A stretch of DNA of 64,000 nucleotides from an uncultured SAR86 cluster bacterium (lineage in GTDB: Bacteria; Pseudomonadota; Gammaproteobacteria; Magnimaribacterales; D2472): positions 1 to 64,000 of the forward strand of contig CACJJI010000002.1 of assembly GCA_902593675.1 (NCBI GenBank), in the 5' to 3' direction. Position numbers and translations under genes: made by a program. This document shows, piece after piece, positions 8,488 to 16,833 of this stretch. Position 1 is the stretch's first letter. Each line of letters begins with the position of its first letter. The notes below the pieces were generated by a model. It was given only the letters and a program-made list of their open reading frames with translations. It was not told the origin of the DNA and did no database searches.

Positions 8488-10512
8488 CTAATTTGAACTA
8501 GCTTTTTTATTCCATTTATTTTCATAAAAATCTGCTAAAACTTCAAAGGCCATCTTTTTATTTCCAACCTCATCAATCAAACCTTTTCTATTATAAAAAT
8601 CTTGAATCCCAGGCAATGGTCTTAACATGGCTCTAAAATCTTTAAAGACCCAGGGACTTATACCTTGAATTTGAGGGTTTTTTGAAAGCATTTCAAGTTG
8701 ACGTTCGTATAGTTCAGCCTGATATTCCTCGGACCAAATCTTATTAGTATGATTACCAAATTTTGCGCCCGCCCCAAATTCTGAAATGTGAATGGGTTTG
8801 TTGAATGAAGAGCTGATTTTAATATTTGGCATAACCTCAAACATTAATTTTCTGAGAGTGCCCTCGGGAATCATCATTTGATCTGTAAAAAATGTAACGT
8901 AATACCAACCAAAGTATTCGTTATAGGAAATTAAATCAACACTTTCCCCAAGTGGATCGTCAATTGAAAGAGAGAAAGATAATTGACTATCAAGCGGTAT
9001 ATTTGCTTGATCAAGAATTAATTTAAAAATAGCTTTTTCTTTTGGGCTAACCCATTGAGATTTAGCTCCTTGCAGCGCTAAGACAAGAACCAATGATCTG
9101 AATTGCTCCTCACTACCAGATAAAAGAGCGGCTGTAGATAATCGTGATGAATCATGAACTTCTATCTCAGAGAGAAGCTCGTGCAAGAATTTCATTCTTG
9201 GTGTGGATAGCGGAGTTTCATTTGCGACAGACCAAACTACTACAGATGCCCTATTCTGGTCTCTTTGTACTAATCTTGTGATTTGATTCCTTGCAATGTC
9301 TAATGTTTGAGGATTGCCCCAGTCAATGTTCCAGTAGACAGGAACCTCTTCCCAAAGCATTAATCCAAATTGATCAGCAACCTTAGCGAGATGTCGGGTG
9401 TAGGGATAATGTGCAGCTCTTACAAAATTAATATTCAGATCTTTAGCAGTAGAAAGTAGCTCATGAAAATGCTCTTTTGAGAATGCTGGCCCTGGAATTC
9501 CAATGGGTTCAGAGTGCATAGCAATTCCTTTCAATAGAATTTCTTGGTTGTTTAAATATATTTTTTGACCTTGCGTCTTAATGGAACGAAACCCTATCTG
9601 ATCAGAAATAGTTTCAGCGTTAGATGAAATGATTACCTCATAAAGTTTAGGGTTTGAAGGTGACCAAAGTTGAGGGTTAATCTTTATAGTTTCTCTAATT
9701 AATCCCATAGAGTTTGTAGTAAATTCATCTATAAATTGAAGATCTGGAATTTCAAGTTTAATCCTTTGCCCTGAGGTTTTATCATGCATTTCAAGCTTGA
9801 ATATAGCCTCAGAGAAATTTTCTGGATTAAGTTGTAAATATGCGTTTTGAATAAATTCCCTAGGAGTCTCAACAATGTACACATCACCAACAATGCCTCC
9901 CCACGGCCACCAGTCAGTTTTCTGTGTTGGAACAGATGACTCATTAAGCGTATTGTCAGTCTGCACCAACAAGATGTTTTCGCCTTCTTTCAAATACTCA
10001 GTAATATCAAAATTAAACGGAACATAGCCACCTTCAAACTGCCCAACAATGGAGCCATTGAGAAATATTTTTGTGGTGAAATTACTACCCTCTATGTAAA
10101 GGTGTACTAAAGCTTCTTTTTTGGCTGAATGACTAAATTTCTTATACAGCCAAACAGGTCCTCTATAAAAAAATAGCTTCTCATCTTCAGCATTCCAAGC
10201 TCCAGGAATTTGAATTTTTGCAGCGGTTTCAAAATTATATTCAATTAACTCCATGCCTGTTTTTTGAGTTTTATTTTTGGGGAATCCGCCAAAAAATGAT
10301 GATTCAGGCAAACCGTTATTCATAGGATCAACTATGTAACTCCATTCACCATTCAGGGTAAGAATTTGCCTTGAGTCTATCCAGCCAATTAAATGATCTG
10401 GAGTAGGATAGACAGGCGCCTCTCTTCCAAAAAAGTTATCAGCATCTGATTGATCTTCTGCATATAAATTAATTGAACAGAAAATTAAAAAACCATAAAT
10501 GATTTTTAACAT
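8488..10512 (-). CDS. Exported glycoside hydrolase family 2 (beta-glucuronidase/galactosidase-like)
   Basis: Secreted glycosidase of GH2 organisation: signal peptide (LKIIYGFLIFCSINLYA), jelly-roll sugar-binding domain, immunoglobulin-like domain, then a TIM barrel. VVVWSVANETP carries the acid/base glutamate (about residue 432) and HISEFGAGAKFG the nucleophile (about 578), closest in style to UidA-type beta-glucuronidases. The ATG at 10512 has AGGA just upstream and puts the signal peptide at the N-terminus; an upstream in-frame start at 10542 would overlap the preceding gene. The two catalytic glutamates are ~146 residues apart against ~91 in E. coli UidA, implying a ~55-residue insertion. 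It is last in the glcB-DUF1330-M20 operon. The substrate is probably an algal or plant glycoside, which is inference. Confidence 0.87.
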   Translation of the reverse strand: MLKIIYGFLIFCSINLYAEDQSDADNFFGREAPVYPTPDHLIGWIDSRQILTLNGEWSYIVDPMNNGLPESSFFGGFPKNKTQKTGMELIEYNFETAAKIQIPGAWNAEDEKLFFYRGPVWLYKKFSHSAKKEALVHLYIEGSNFTTKIFLNGSIVGQFEGGYVPFNFDITEYLKEGENILLVQTDNTLNESSVPTQKTDWWPWGGIVGDVYIVETPREFIQNAYLQLNPENFSEAIFKLEMHDKTSGQRIKLEIPDLQFIDEFTTNSMGLIRETIKINPQLWSPSNPKLYEVIISSNAETISDQIGFRSIKTQGQKIYLNNQEILLKGIAMHSEPIGIPGPAFSKEHFHELLSTAKDLNINFVRAAHYPYTRHLAKVADQFGLMLWEEVPVYWNIDWGNPQTLDIARNQITRLVQRDQNRASVVVWSVANETPLSTPRMKFLHELLSEIEVHDSSRLSTAALLSGSEEQFRSLVLVLALQGAKSQWVSPKEKAIFKLILDQANIPLDSQLSFSLSIDDPLGESVDLISYNEYFGWYYVTFFTDQMMIPEGTLRKLMFEVMPNIKISSSFNKPIHISEFGAGAKFGNHTNKIWSEEYQAELYERQLEMLSKNPQIQGISPWVFKDFRAMLRPLPGIQDFYNRKGLIDEVGNKKMAFEVLADFYENKWNKKASSN

Positions 10513-10528
10513 ATTTTCCTGAGCTAAA

Positions 10529-11890
10529 TTAATCAAGAACAAATTGACTTACAATTTGATGAAGATCTTCGGTGCCTTGAAGATAACCTGAAACACTAAC
10601 TCTTTCATTGTTTCCATGCACGCCAGAAAAATCATCTGGATTAAAGATGATAGGGTTAAAGCCATAGCTATCAATACCCAACTCACGAGTAAAATGACTG
10701 TCTGTAAAGCCAGTGCTAACTGCAGGGGCCACTCTTGATCCAGGATACATAGAGGCTGTAATAGATTTGATATGCTGAAAGAATTCTGACTCAATTGATG
10801 AAACCGCAGGAGCAAAAGCAAGAACAAGCTCCACTTCAACACCTGCAGGCTGAATTAATTTATTAAAATCGTCAATAAATTCATCTGAACCCCTATCAGG
10901 CAACATTCTACAATCAACTTCTGCTTGTGCAACTGGTGGAACAACATTAATTTTTTGAGATCCTTGAAGCATAGTTAACGAGCATGTATCTCTAGTTAGG
11001 GCATGATATGAAGGAGAGAATTCTTGTAACTTTTCAAGAAAGCCATCTTGCTCTATAGCTATTTTGATATCTGCAAAGGCTTCAGCATTTTCACCATTCA
11101 TATTCAAGGAAAGACTTTTAAAATATGTGTCTACAGCAGGAATAATTCTAGCTGGGAATGGATTCTCCCTGATTAAATTCAAGGCATGAACAATGCGAGA
11201 TACCGAGCTAGTGGCTCTAGGTGATGAGCCATGACCGGGCTCATCAGTGGCTATTAACCTAAGCCAAACAGGAACTTTTTGGGTAACCTCAATGGAAAAA
11301 ACTGTATCGTCACCAATTTTTAATCCACTGCCTCCCTCATTAATTAAATAGCCGGCTCCCTCAAACACCTCTGGATGATTCTCTATCATCCATCCTGCCC
11401 CATAAAGGCCTCCTGCCTCCTCGTCAGCAGTTGCTAAAAAAATTAAGTCTCTATTTAATTTCTTATTTTCTCTATGCAATCTAATAAAAGATATGAGGTG
11501 TGAAATTCCAGCTCCTTTCATATCTATCACACCTCTCCCATAAAGATACCCATCTTTGATTTCAGCAATCATTGGATCGGTTTCCCAGTAATCTTTTGAT
11601 GCTGGGACAACATCTGTATGTTGGAGAAGAATTAATCCAGGCTTATCTCCACCTTTAATTCTTGCCCAAATATTCCCTCGACCAGGCGCACTTTCTGCTG
11701 TGAAATATTCGATGCCCTCCTCCTCAAAAATTTTTGCATAGAAATCCACAGCTCTAGACTCATTACCTGGAGGATTAATTGTATCCACACTTACAAACTC
11801 TGAAAGGAGTTTAATGGGATCAAGAGATTTACCCATGACCGAAACATTGAAAATAAATATGAAGCTTAAGAGTATTTTTTTAACAAACAT
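10529..11890 (-). CDS. Exported M20-family metallopeptidase
   Basis: Di-zinc amidohydrolase/carboxypeptidase with an N-terminal signal peptide (KKILLSFIFIFNVSVMG). Metal-ligand motifs are LLQHTDVVPA (histidine plus catalytic aspartate), GRGVIDMKGAG (bridging aspartate) and TADEEAGG (glutamates); the dimerisation domain follows from about 205, and FTDSHFTRELG and GVHGNNERV complete the site near the end. Length ~453 suits the carboxypeptidase G2/Pm20D-like subgroup rather than ArgE or DapE. The ATG at 11890 overlaps the DUF1330 stop by one base (TGATG); the codon just upstream is TTG and is less likely. The export signal suggests hydrolysis of peptides or N-acyl amino acids in the periplasm. 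Confidence 0.88.
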   Translation of the reverse strand: MFVKKILLSFIFIFNVSVMGKSLDPIKLLSEFVSVDTINPPGNESRAVDFYAKIFEEEGIEYFTAESAPGRGNIWARIKGGDKPGLILLQHTDVVPASKDYWETDPMIAEIKDGYLYGRGVIDMKGAGISHLISFIRLHRENKKLNRDLIFLATADEEAGGLYGAGWMIENHPEVFEGAGYLINEGGSGLKIGDDTVFSIEVTQKVPVWLRLIATDEPGHGSSPRATSSVSRIVHALNLIRENPFPARIIPAVDTYFKSLSLNMNGENAEAFADIKIAIEQDGFLEKLQEFSPSYHALTRDTCSLTMLQGSQKINVVPPVAQAEVDCRMLPDRGSDEFIDDFNKLIQPAGVEVELVLAFAPAVSSIESEFFQHIKSITASMYPGSRVAPAVSTGFTDSHFTRELGIDSYGFNPIIFNPDDFSGVHGNNERVSVSGYLQGTEDLHQIVSQFVLD

Positions 11891-12177
11891 CAATTTACTC
11901 CTTCAACCAAAACAACATGGCGGTTCGAAGAATTTGAGGAATACTTTAAAGCCTCTTGATATTCATTAGACGCATAACAAAGTTTTGCTTCATTGATTGA
12001 GTTAAATTCAACCAAAACCGTTCTTTCATAAGGGCCGCCCTCAAGCTCAATCTGATCTCCACCTCTGACCAAGAATGTACCTCCGTGTTTATTAATCGCA
12101 GGTCCAGCTAACCTAATGTATTTATCATATTCAACAGAATTATGAACGTGACATCTTGTGATCCAGTAAGCTTTCAT
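11890..12177 (-). CDS. DUF1330-family small protein
   Basis: A 95-residue cytoplasmic protein of the DUF1330 family, a dimeric alpha/beta-barrel fold of unknown reaction. Recognisable parts are KAYWITRCHVHNSVEYDKY at the N-terminus, the HGGTFLVRGG turn, and ERTVLVEFNSINEAKLCYAS with the following YQEAL segment. Both ends overlap neighbours by one base (TAATG with glcB upstream, TGATG with the M20 peptidase downstream), so it is clearly part of the operon. What it does beside malate synthase is not evident. Confidence 0.85.
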   Translation of the reverse strand: MKAYWITRCHVHNSVEYDKYIRLAGPAINKHGGTFLVRGGDQIELEGGPYERTVLVEFNSINEAKLCYASNEYQEALKYSSNSSNRHVVLVEGVN

Positions 12178-14345
12178 TAGGCTTTGAATTTTAATCTCAT
12201 TTCATGCAAGATCGGTTCAGTGTAACCACTGGGCTGAACTCTTCCTTGAATGGCCAAATTACAGGCAGCCTTAAATGCAATACCATCATAGGATGGTGCC
12301 ATGGGTTGGTAGGTTGGATCTCCAGAATTCTGCTGATCAACGACAACCGCCATTCGCTTCATGGTTTCCATGACTTGATCTTCGGAGCAGATAGAGTGAT
12401 GTAACCAATTTGCAATATGTTGGCTGGAAATTCTGCAAGTAGCTCTATCCTCCATCAGGCCTATATTATTTATATCAGGCACCTTGGAGCACCCAACTCC
12501 CTGATCAACCCATCTGACAACATAACCCAAAATACCCTGAGCATTATTATCTAATTCCTTTTGTATCATCTCGGATGTTAAAGATTGCGGATCAGTCATT
12601 ACAGGAATGGTTAAGATATCATCAAGACTAGCCTTCGATCGCTGAATTAAAGCCTGTTGACGCTCTGATACTAAAATTTGATGATAATGCATTGCATGAA
12701 GAGTGGCGCCTGTTGGCGAAGGAACCCATGCACAGTTTGCCCCAGATTCTGGATGCATTGTTTTAGTTTCATACATGTTTAACATTTCATCAGGCATTGG
12801 CCACATACCTTTGCCTATTTGCGCATTTCCCTTAAACCCAGTCTCGAGGCCCGAATCAACGTTCCAGTCCTCATATGCAAGAATCCATGGTTGCTGTTTC
12901 ATTTCCGCCTTTGGAATCATTGGACCGGCTTCCATGCTGGTATGAATTTCATCTCCAGTTCTGTCTAAAAATCCAGTATTTATAAAAATAACTCTATCCT
13001 GAGCAATGCGGATACACTCCTTAAGATTGACCGTTGTCCTTCTCTCTTCATCCATAATTCCAACTTTTGCAGTTAGCTGATTGAGATTTAATGCTGTTTC
13101 TACTGCTGAAAATAAATCACAAGTAAACTGCACTTCATCAGGACCATGCATTTTTGGCTTTACAATATAAACACTTCCAGCTTGAGAGTTTTTAATACCA
13201 CTATTACCATTCAAATCATGCATAGCAATGCAAATTGTAAACATTGCATCCAAGATTCCCTCCGGAACTTCATTGCCATCTTTATCAAGAATTGCAGGAT
13301 TAGTCATTAAATGTCCTACGTTTCTTACAAGCATAAGACTTCGCCCTGAGAGCTGAAAGTTAGATCCATCTGGAGCAATATAACTTCTATCAGGATTAAG
13401 AGAACGAGTCATTTCGGAGCCACCCTTAATGAAAGTCTCTTTGAGATCTCCTTTCATTAAGCCTAGCCAATTTCGATAAACACTTACTTTATCTTCGCCA
13501 TCAACTGCTGCAACTGAGTCTTCGCAATCTTGAATGGTTGTGATGGCAGATTCTAGTAACACATCTTTAATGCCAGCAGGATCTGTTGCTCCAACCGAAT
13601 GACCAGGGTCAATTTGAATTTCAGCATGGAGGTTGTTATTTTTTAGCAATACTCCTGAAGGTTGATCTTCTGAACCTTGATAGCCTTGAAACTGGTCACT
13701 ATTTTTTAGGCTAACACTCTCTCCATTATTTAGTCCTACCTCAAGACTCCCTTGTTTAATACAAAAAGTACTAACATCTGAATAGCTAGCGTTATTAAGT
13801 GCAAAATGCTCATCCAAAAAATTTTTTGAAAATGCAATAACTTTATCGCCACGGATAGGATTATATGCGCCTGCTTTTGAAGCACCATCATCCTCGGAGA
13901 TCATGTCAGTGCCATACAAAGCATCATAGAGACTGCCCCATCTAGCATTAGCAGCGTTTAAAGCAAATCTTGCATTCATCACTGGAACAACTAACTGGGG
14001 TCCAGCAATAGACGAAATTTCGGGATCAACATTTTCCGTCGTGATTTTGAAATCCTCACCTTCTGGAAGCAGATAGCCAATGTCCTTTAAAAAATCTTTA
14101 TAAACATCAAGATTTTTTTCTCCACCAGGATTCGCTAAATGCCAAGCATCGATTTGACCCTGCATAGACTCTCTAATATCTAGTAACTTCTTATTTCTTG
14201 GACTAAATTCATTAATAATATTTTCTAAACTGTTCCAAAAATGATCTTCAGATAAGTCCAATCCTGGCAATACTTCAGATTTAAGAAATGCTTCTAGATC
14301 TGTTGAAACTGATAATGATCCCTTGTTGATATATTTGTCTGGCAC
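12177..14345 (-). CDS. glcB: Malate synthase G
   Basis: Condenses glyoxylate and acetyl-CoA to malate. Identified by length (722 residues, the large monomeric G isoform) and motifs such as [41 protein letters not shown] and [27 protein letters not shown], which line the active site. It heads a minus-strand operon with DUF1330, an M20 peptidase and a GH2 enzyme, each overlapping or closely spaced. Isocitrate lyase is not in the window, so glyoxylate may come from glycolate, purine or other catabolism; this cannot be decided here. Confidence 0.95.
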   Translation of the reverse strand: MPDKYINKGSLSVSTDLEAFLKSEVLPGLDLSEDHFWNSLENIINEFSPRNKKLLDIRESMQGQIDAWHLANPGGEKNLDVYKDFLKDIGYLLPEGEDFKITTENVDPEISSIAGPQLVVPVMNARFALNAANARWGSLYDALYGTDMISEDDGASKAGAYNPIRGDKVIAFSKNFLDEHFALNNASYSDVSTFCIKQGSLEVGLNNGESVSLKNSDQFQGYQGSEDQPSGVLLKNNNLHAEIQIDPGHSVGATDPAGIKDVLLESAITTIQDCEDSVAAVDGEDKVSVYRNWLGLMKGDLKETFIKGGSEMTRSLNPDRSYIAPDGSNFQLSGRSLMLVRNVGHLMTNPAILDKDGNEVPEGILDAMFTICIAMHDLNGNSGIKNSQAGSVYIVKPKMHGPDEVQFTCDLFSAVETALNLNQLTAKVGIMDEERRTTVNLKECIRIAQDRVIFINTGFLDRTGDEIHTSMEAGPMIPKAEMKQQPWILAYEDWNVDSGLETGFKGNAQIGKGMWPMPDEMLNMYETKTMHPESGANCAWVPSPTGATLHAMHYHQILVSERQQALIQRSKASLDDILTIPVMTDPQSLTSEMIQKELDNNAQGILGYVVRWVDQGVGCSKVPDINNIGLMEDRATCRISSQHIANWLHHSICSEDQVMETMKRMAVVVDQQNSGDPTYQPMAPSYDGIAFKAACNLAIQGRVQPSGYTEPILHEMRLKFKA

Positions 14346-14437
14346 TATTTTCTCGCTTATGAAATAAAAATAAAGATATAGTCTAACAAATAAAAATGTA
14401 TGGCTAGAAGAAAATTAATTTAATTACATTATTAATT

Positions 14438-14465
14438 TTGACACCTACTAATAACAGTCTAGAAT
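14438..14465 (+). promoter_or_regulatory. Promoter giving a nearly leaderless esterase mRNA
   Basis: TTGACA (14438-14443), 16-base spacer, TAGAAT (14460-14465). The predicted start is around 14472, only a base or two before the ATG at 14474. The TTG that could be read as an upstream start codon is itself the -35 box, which supports the downstream ATG. Confidence 0.55.
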
Positions 14466-14473
14466 TCATTAGA

Positions 14474-15472
14474 ATGCACCATAGAAACACATTATTTTTA
14501 AGCTTAATAATTATATTAATGACCTCATGTGGTGGCGGAGGCGGCGGATCATCATCAGAAAATCTTCCGGCTAACTCTGCAACCCCAGCTCCTGCTCCAA
14601 TCCCCTCTCCACCATCAACAACAGTAACAAGCAACCTTGTTTCCCAAGCCAAGGGAACCATCAATGGAGAGATTACCTATAAAGAAATTGATAGAGAGTT
14701 TATTCTCTATGTTCCTTCTAGCTATGACAGCTCTTCAAAGCAGCCCCTTGTATTTAACTTTCATGGGTATGGGAGTAATGCAAATGAGCAAATGAACTAT
14801 GGAGATCTTCGATCTCAAGCTGATGCCAACGGTTTTATATTGGTTCATCCTGATGCGCTAGACGATATTGGAGGAAAAAGTTATTGGAACATGGGGGGTT
14901 GGTCAATTAGCGTTCATGATGATCTAGAATTTATAGAGAATTTAATAAATCTTTTAATGGATAAATACTCCATTAATGCTGAAAGAATTTATTCCACGGG
15001 GATGTCAAATGGTGGCTTTTTTAGCTTTCATCTAGCATGCAACTTAAACGCTAGTTTTGCAGCTATTGCTTCAGTAACCGGTTCAATGTCTTACGAGACT
15101 TTTGATAATTGCAATGCAAGAAAACCTACTCCGGTTCTTCAGATTCATGGCTCAATTGATACCGTGGTGCCATACAGTGGAATAGACTCAATAATGAAGC
15201 CTGTCAGAGATGTGATGGACTATTGGAAACTTAATAATGGTTGTGAAGACTTCGTGTTGTCTCAACCTGGACTGCTTCCAGGAACAACCTCTTGGACAGA
15301 AACTTACCTATTTGATAACTGTTTGAATGGGACTCAAAATATTCATCTTTACGTTCAAGGAGCTGGACACATCTGGCCTGGTTCGATATACGAAAGCATT
15401 AATGATCCGAATTCAAGCCAAAGAATCTGGGAGTTCTTTTCAAAGTATGACATAAATGGTGTCATACAATAA
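14474..15472 (+). CDS. Lipoprotein alpha/beta-hydrolase, PHB depolymerase/feruloyl esterase-like
   Basis: Exported esterase. The N-terminus has a lipoprotein signal ending in LMTSC, then a glycine run and a Ser/Pro/Ala-rich linker (residues ~20-55), typical for tethering a catalytic domain to the outer membrane. The alpha/beta-hydrolase domain shows FNFHGYGSNA (oxyanion region), the nucleophile elbow STGMSNGGF (G-x-S-x-G), QIHGSIDTVVPY (aspartate) and GAGHIWPG (histidine), matching the LpqC/PHB depolymerase family. The ATG at 14474 starts the lipoprotein signal properly; the upstream TTG lies in the promoter. It is transcribed alone and ends at a bidirectional terminator. The natural ester substrate cannot be told. 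Confidence 0.86.
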   Translation: MHHRNTLFLSLIIILMTSCGGGGGGSSSENLPANSATPAPAPIPSPPSTTVTSNLVSQAKGTINGEITYKEIDREFILYVPSSYDSSSKQPLVFNFHGYGSNANEQMNYGDLRSQADANGFILVHPDALDDIGGKSYWNMGGWSISVHDDLEFIENLINLLMDKYSINAERIYSTGMSNGGFFSFHLACNLNASFAAIASVTGSMSYETFDNCNARKPTPVLQIHGSIDTVVPYSGIDSIMKPVRDVMDYWKLNNGCEDFVLSQPGLLPGTTSWTETYLFDNCLNGTQNIHLYVQGAGHIWPGSIYESINDPNSSQRIWEFFSKYDINGVIQ

Positions 15473-15474
15473 AA

Positions 15475-15498
15475 AGGGGTCTGATGACCCCTCTTTTT
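15475..15498. terminator. Bidirectional intrinsic terminator
   Basis: Stem AGGGGTC/GACCCCT (15475-15481 with 15486-15492), loop TGAT, flanked by an A run on the left and a T run on the right. It serves both the esterase gene and the convergent gene at 15515. Confidence 0.85.
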
Positions 15499-15514
15499 AA
15501 ATTGATTAAAAATT

Positions 15515-15955
15515 CTATTTTTTAAAATCAACTCTGTAAATGATGTGATGAGCAATCATCTTACGAATCTCTTCGTAACCTTTAGATATTTCCTCTAACT
15601 CAACCTCATTATCCCCATACAACTTCTCCAACTCAGCTTCGACTGCTTTATTTTTTTCTTCAGTTGGTTGCATCGAGGCCAAATCTTTATACTGAACAGT
15701 GATCCAAACATTTGGTGAATCAGCAACGCTGAGAGAAGTCCATACATTAAAATCCTCTACATAGCCAAGTTTCTTTTGAACATTCATAGCCCTGACCCAA
15801 GTTCTGTTGAGATTTGTAAGGTATGTATCTACATAGTTTGGCTGAACCGCGACAACAGTTAACTCCATTGGCTCTTGGGACGGAGTAAAATCTTCATAGA
15901 TTTCTGCTGATGCAAACATAGTCAATAACAGAGGTAAAAGTAATAACTTTTTCAT
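15515..15955 (-). CDS. Small exported protein of unknown function
   Basis: A 146-residue protein with a clear signal peptide (KKLLLLPLLLTMFASA). The mature part begins with an acidic, proline-containing stretch, then VVAVQPNYVDTYLTNLNRTWV, and the region VWTSLSVADSPNVWITVQYKD has the alternating pattern of a dimeric alpha/beta-barrel sheet. The C-terminus is charged. I do not recognise a named family. It lies 19 bases downstream of the 245-residue exported protein on the same strand and the two probably form a small operon next to a TonB-dependent receptor. The two proteins may share a related fold, which is an impression only. Confidence 0.75.
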   Translation of the reverse strand: MKKLLLLPLLLTMFASAEIYEDFTPSQEPMELTVVAVQPNYVDTYLTNLNRTWVRAMNVQKKLGYVEDFNVWTSLSVADSPNVWITVQYKDLASMQPTEEKNKAVEAELEKLYGDNEVELEEISKGYEEIRKMIAHHIIYRVDFKK

Positions 15956-15974
15956 AATTTTTCCTTATATATTT

Positions 15975-16712
15975 TTATCTAATTAAAGTCCCAGAATACA
16001 TTCTTGAATTTTCACAAGAATATGTTTCTCTGACCGCTTTATTCTCATCTGTATTATTAACATTTGACCAGTAATGATCAATTGCTTTACCCCATTCCTC
16101 CCAATCAGGCGAGCCATAGGATAATACAAAATCATACTCAGCAAGTTGAGCTGGAGCTCCATTGCTGGGTCTGATTAAACGGGCACTATTTTTTATGCCT
16201 GCTTCATGAGAAATTTTCATTTGTTTGCTTAGGTTGATGTATGCATCAGCAAGAGTCTTACCTTCTTTTAAATTACAATAACGATAAGAAACCGGATAGG
16301 CGCTTGATAGTTCTTCTGGATCAAAATTTGATTCTAAAACCCATTGAACTGCATTGAAAGCTTGCACACATGTTACAGGAATTGAGTCTCTTACTTTCTT
16401 AAAATCATCACCAAACCAATTATCCAAAGCCTTTCCCATATTGGTGGCTGTATCAGTGTGGCCGACCCAGAACATATCAAAATCATTCAATGGAGTCCGA
16501 TATCTAGGAACCATAACAGCTGCATCATAACCAGCTTCATCAGTTGCATCCATGACTTTGTTCCATGACTTAGACCATTTCATAAAATCATCAAAACTTT
16601 TTCCCTCATTAAGGTTACACATTAAGTACTCTGCTCTGATAGGATCGGGAACTTCCTGTGATTGAATAAAACTTGCTGAAAACAACAAAGTAATTAAAAA
16701 TATTTTTTTCAT
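15975..16712 (-). CDS. Exported protein with two tandem related domains, unknown function
   Basis: 245 residues with a signal peptide (KKIFLITLLFSASFIQS). The mature protein holds two similar halves: one starting near EYLMCNLNEGKSFDDF and one near SYRYCNLKEGKTLADA. In each, the CNL-EGK motif is followed by a helix, then an EAG turn, a strand with R-P or V-P-R, and an acidic FDMFWVGHTD or YDFVLSYGSP segment. This looks like an internal duplication of a ferredoxin-like/dimeric alpha-beta barrel unit. It has single cysteines per repeat plus one more near the C-terminus. The function is unknown; it sits between a TonB-dependent receptor and another small exported protein. Confidence 0.78.
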   Translation of the reverse strand: MKKIFLITLLFSASFIQSQEVPDPIRAEYLMCNLNEGKSFDDFMKWSKSWNKVMDATDEAGYDAAVMVPRYRTPLNDFDMFWVGHTDTATNMGKALDNWFGDDFKKVRDSIPVTCVQAFNAVQWVLESNFDPEELSSAYPVSYRYCNLKEGKTLADAYINLSKQMKISHEAGIKNSARLIRPSNGAPAQLAEYDFVLSYGSPDWEEWGKAIDHYWSNVNNTDENKAVRETYSCENSRMYSGTLIR

Positions 16713-16788
16713 TTTTTCTCCGGTAAAAGGAATTAATGATATCTAGTATGCAATATATGTATAAAAAATACATAGATCATCTATTAAA

Positions 16789-16814
16789 AAAGCCTTGAAT
16801 TATCAAGGCTTTTA
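16789..16814 (-). terminator. Intrinsic terminator of the TonB-dependent receptor
   Basis: Stem AGCCTTGA/TCAAGGCT (16791-16798 with 16803-16810) with loop ATTA; on the minus strand it is followed by a run of T. It lies just beyond the receptor stop codon. Confidence 0.85.
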
Positions 16815-16833
16815 AGAAAAGGCTTTTATATAA

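Noticed and set aside
14404-14664. Minus-strand reading frame of 86 codons covering the esterase start
   Set aside because: It is opposite the lipoprotein signal and glycine/serine linker; its proline run is the reverse reading of GGC/GGA codons.
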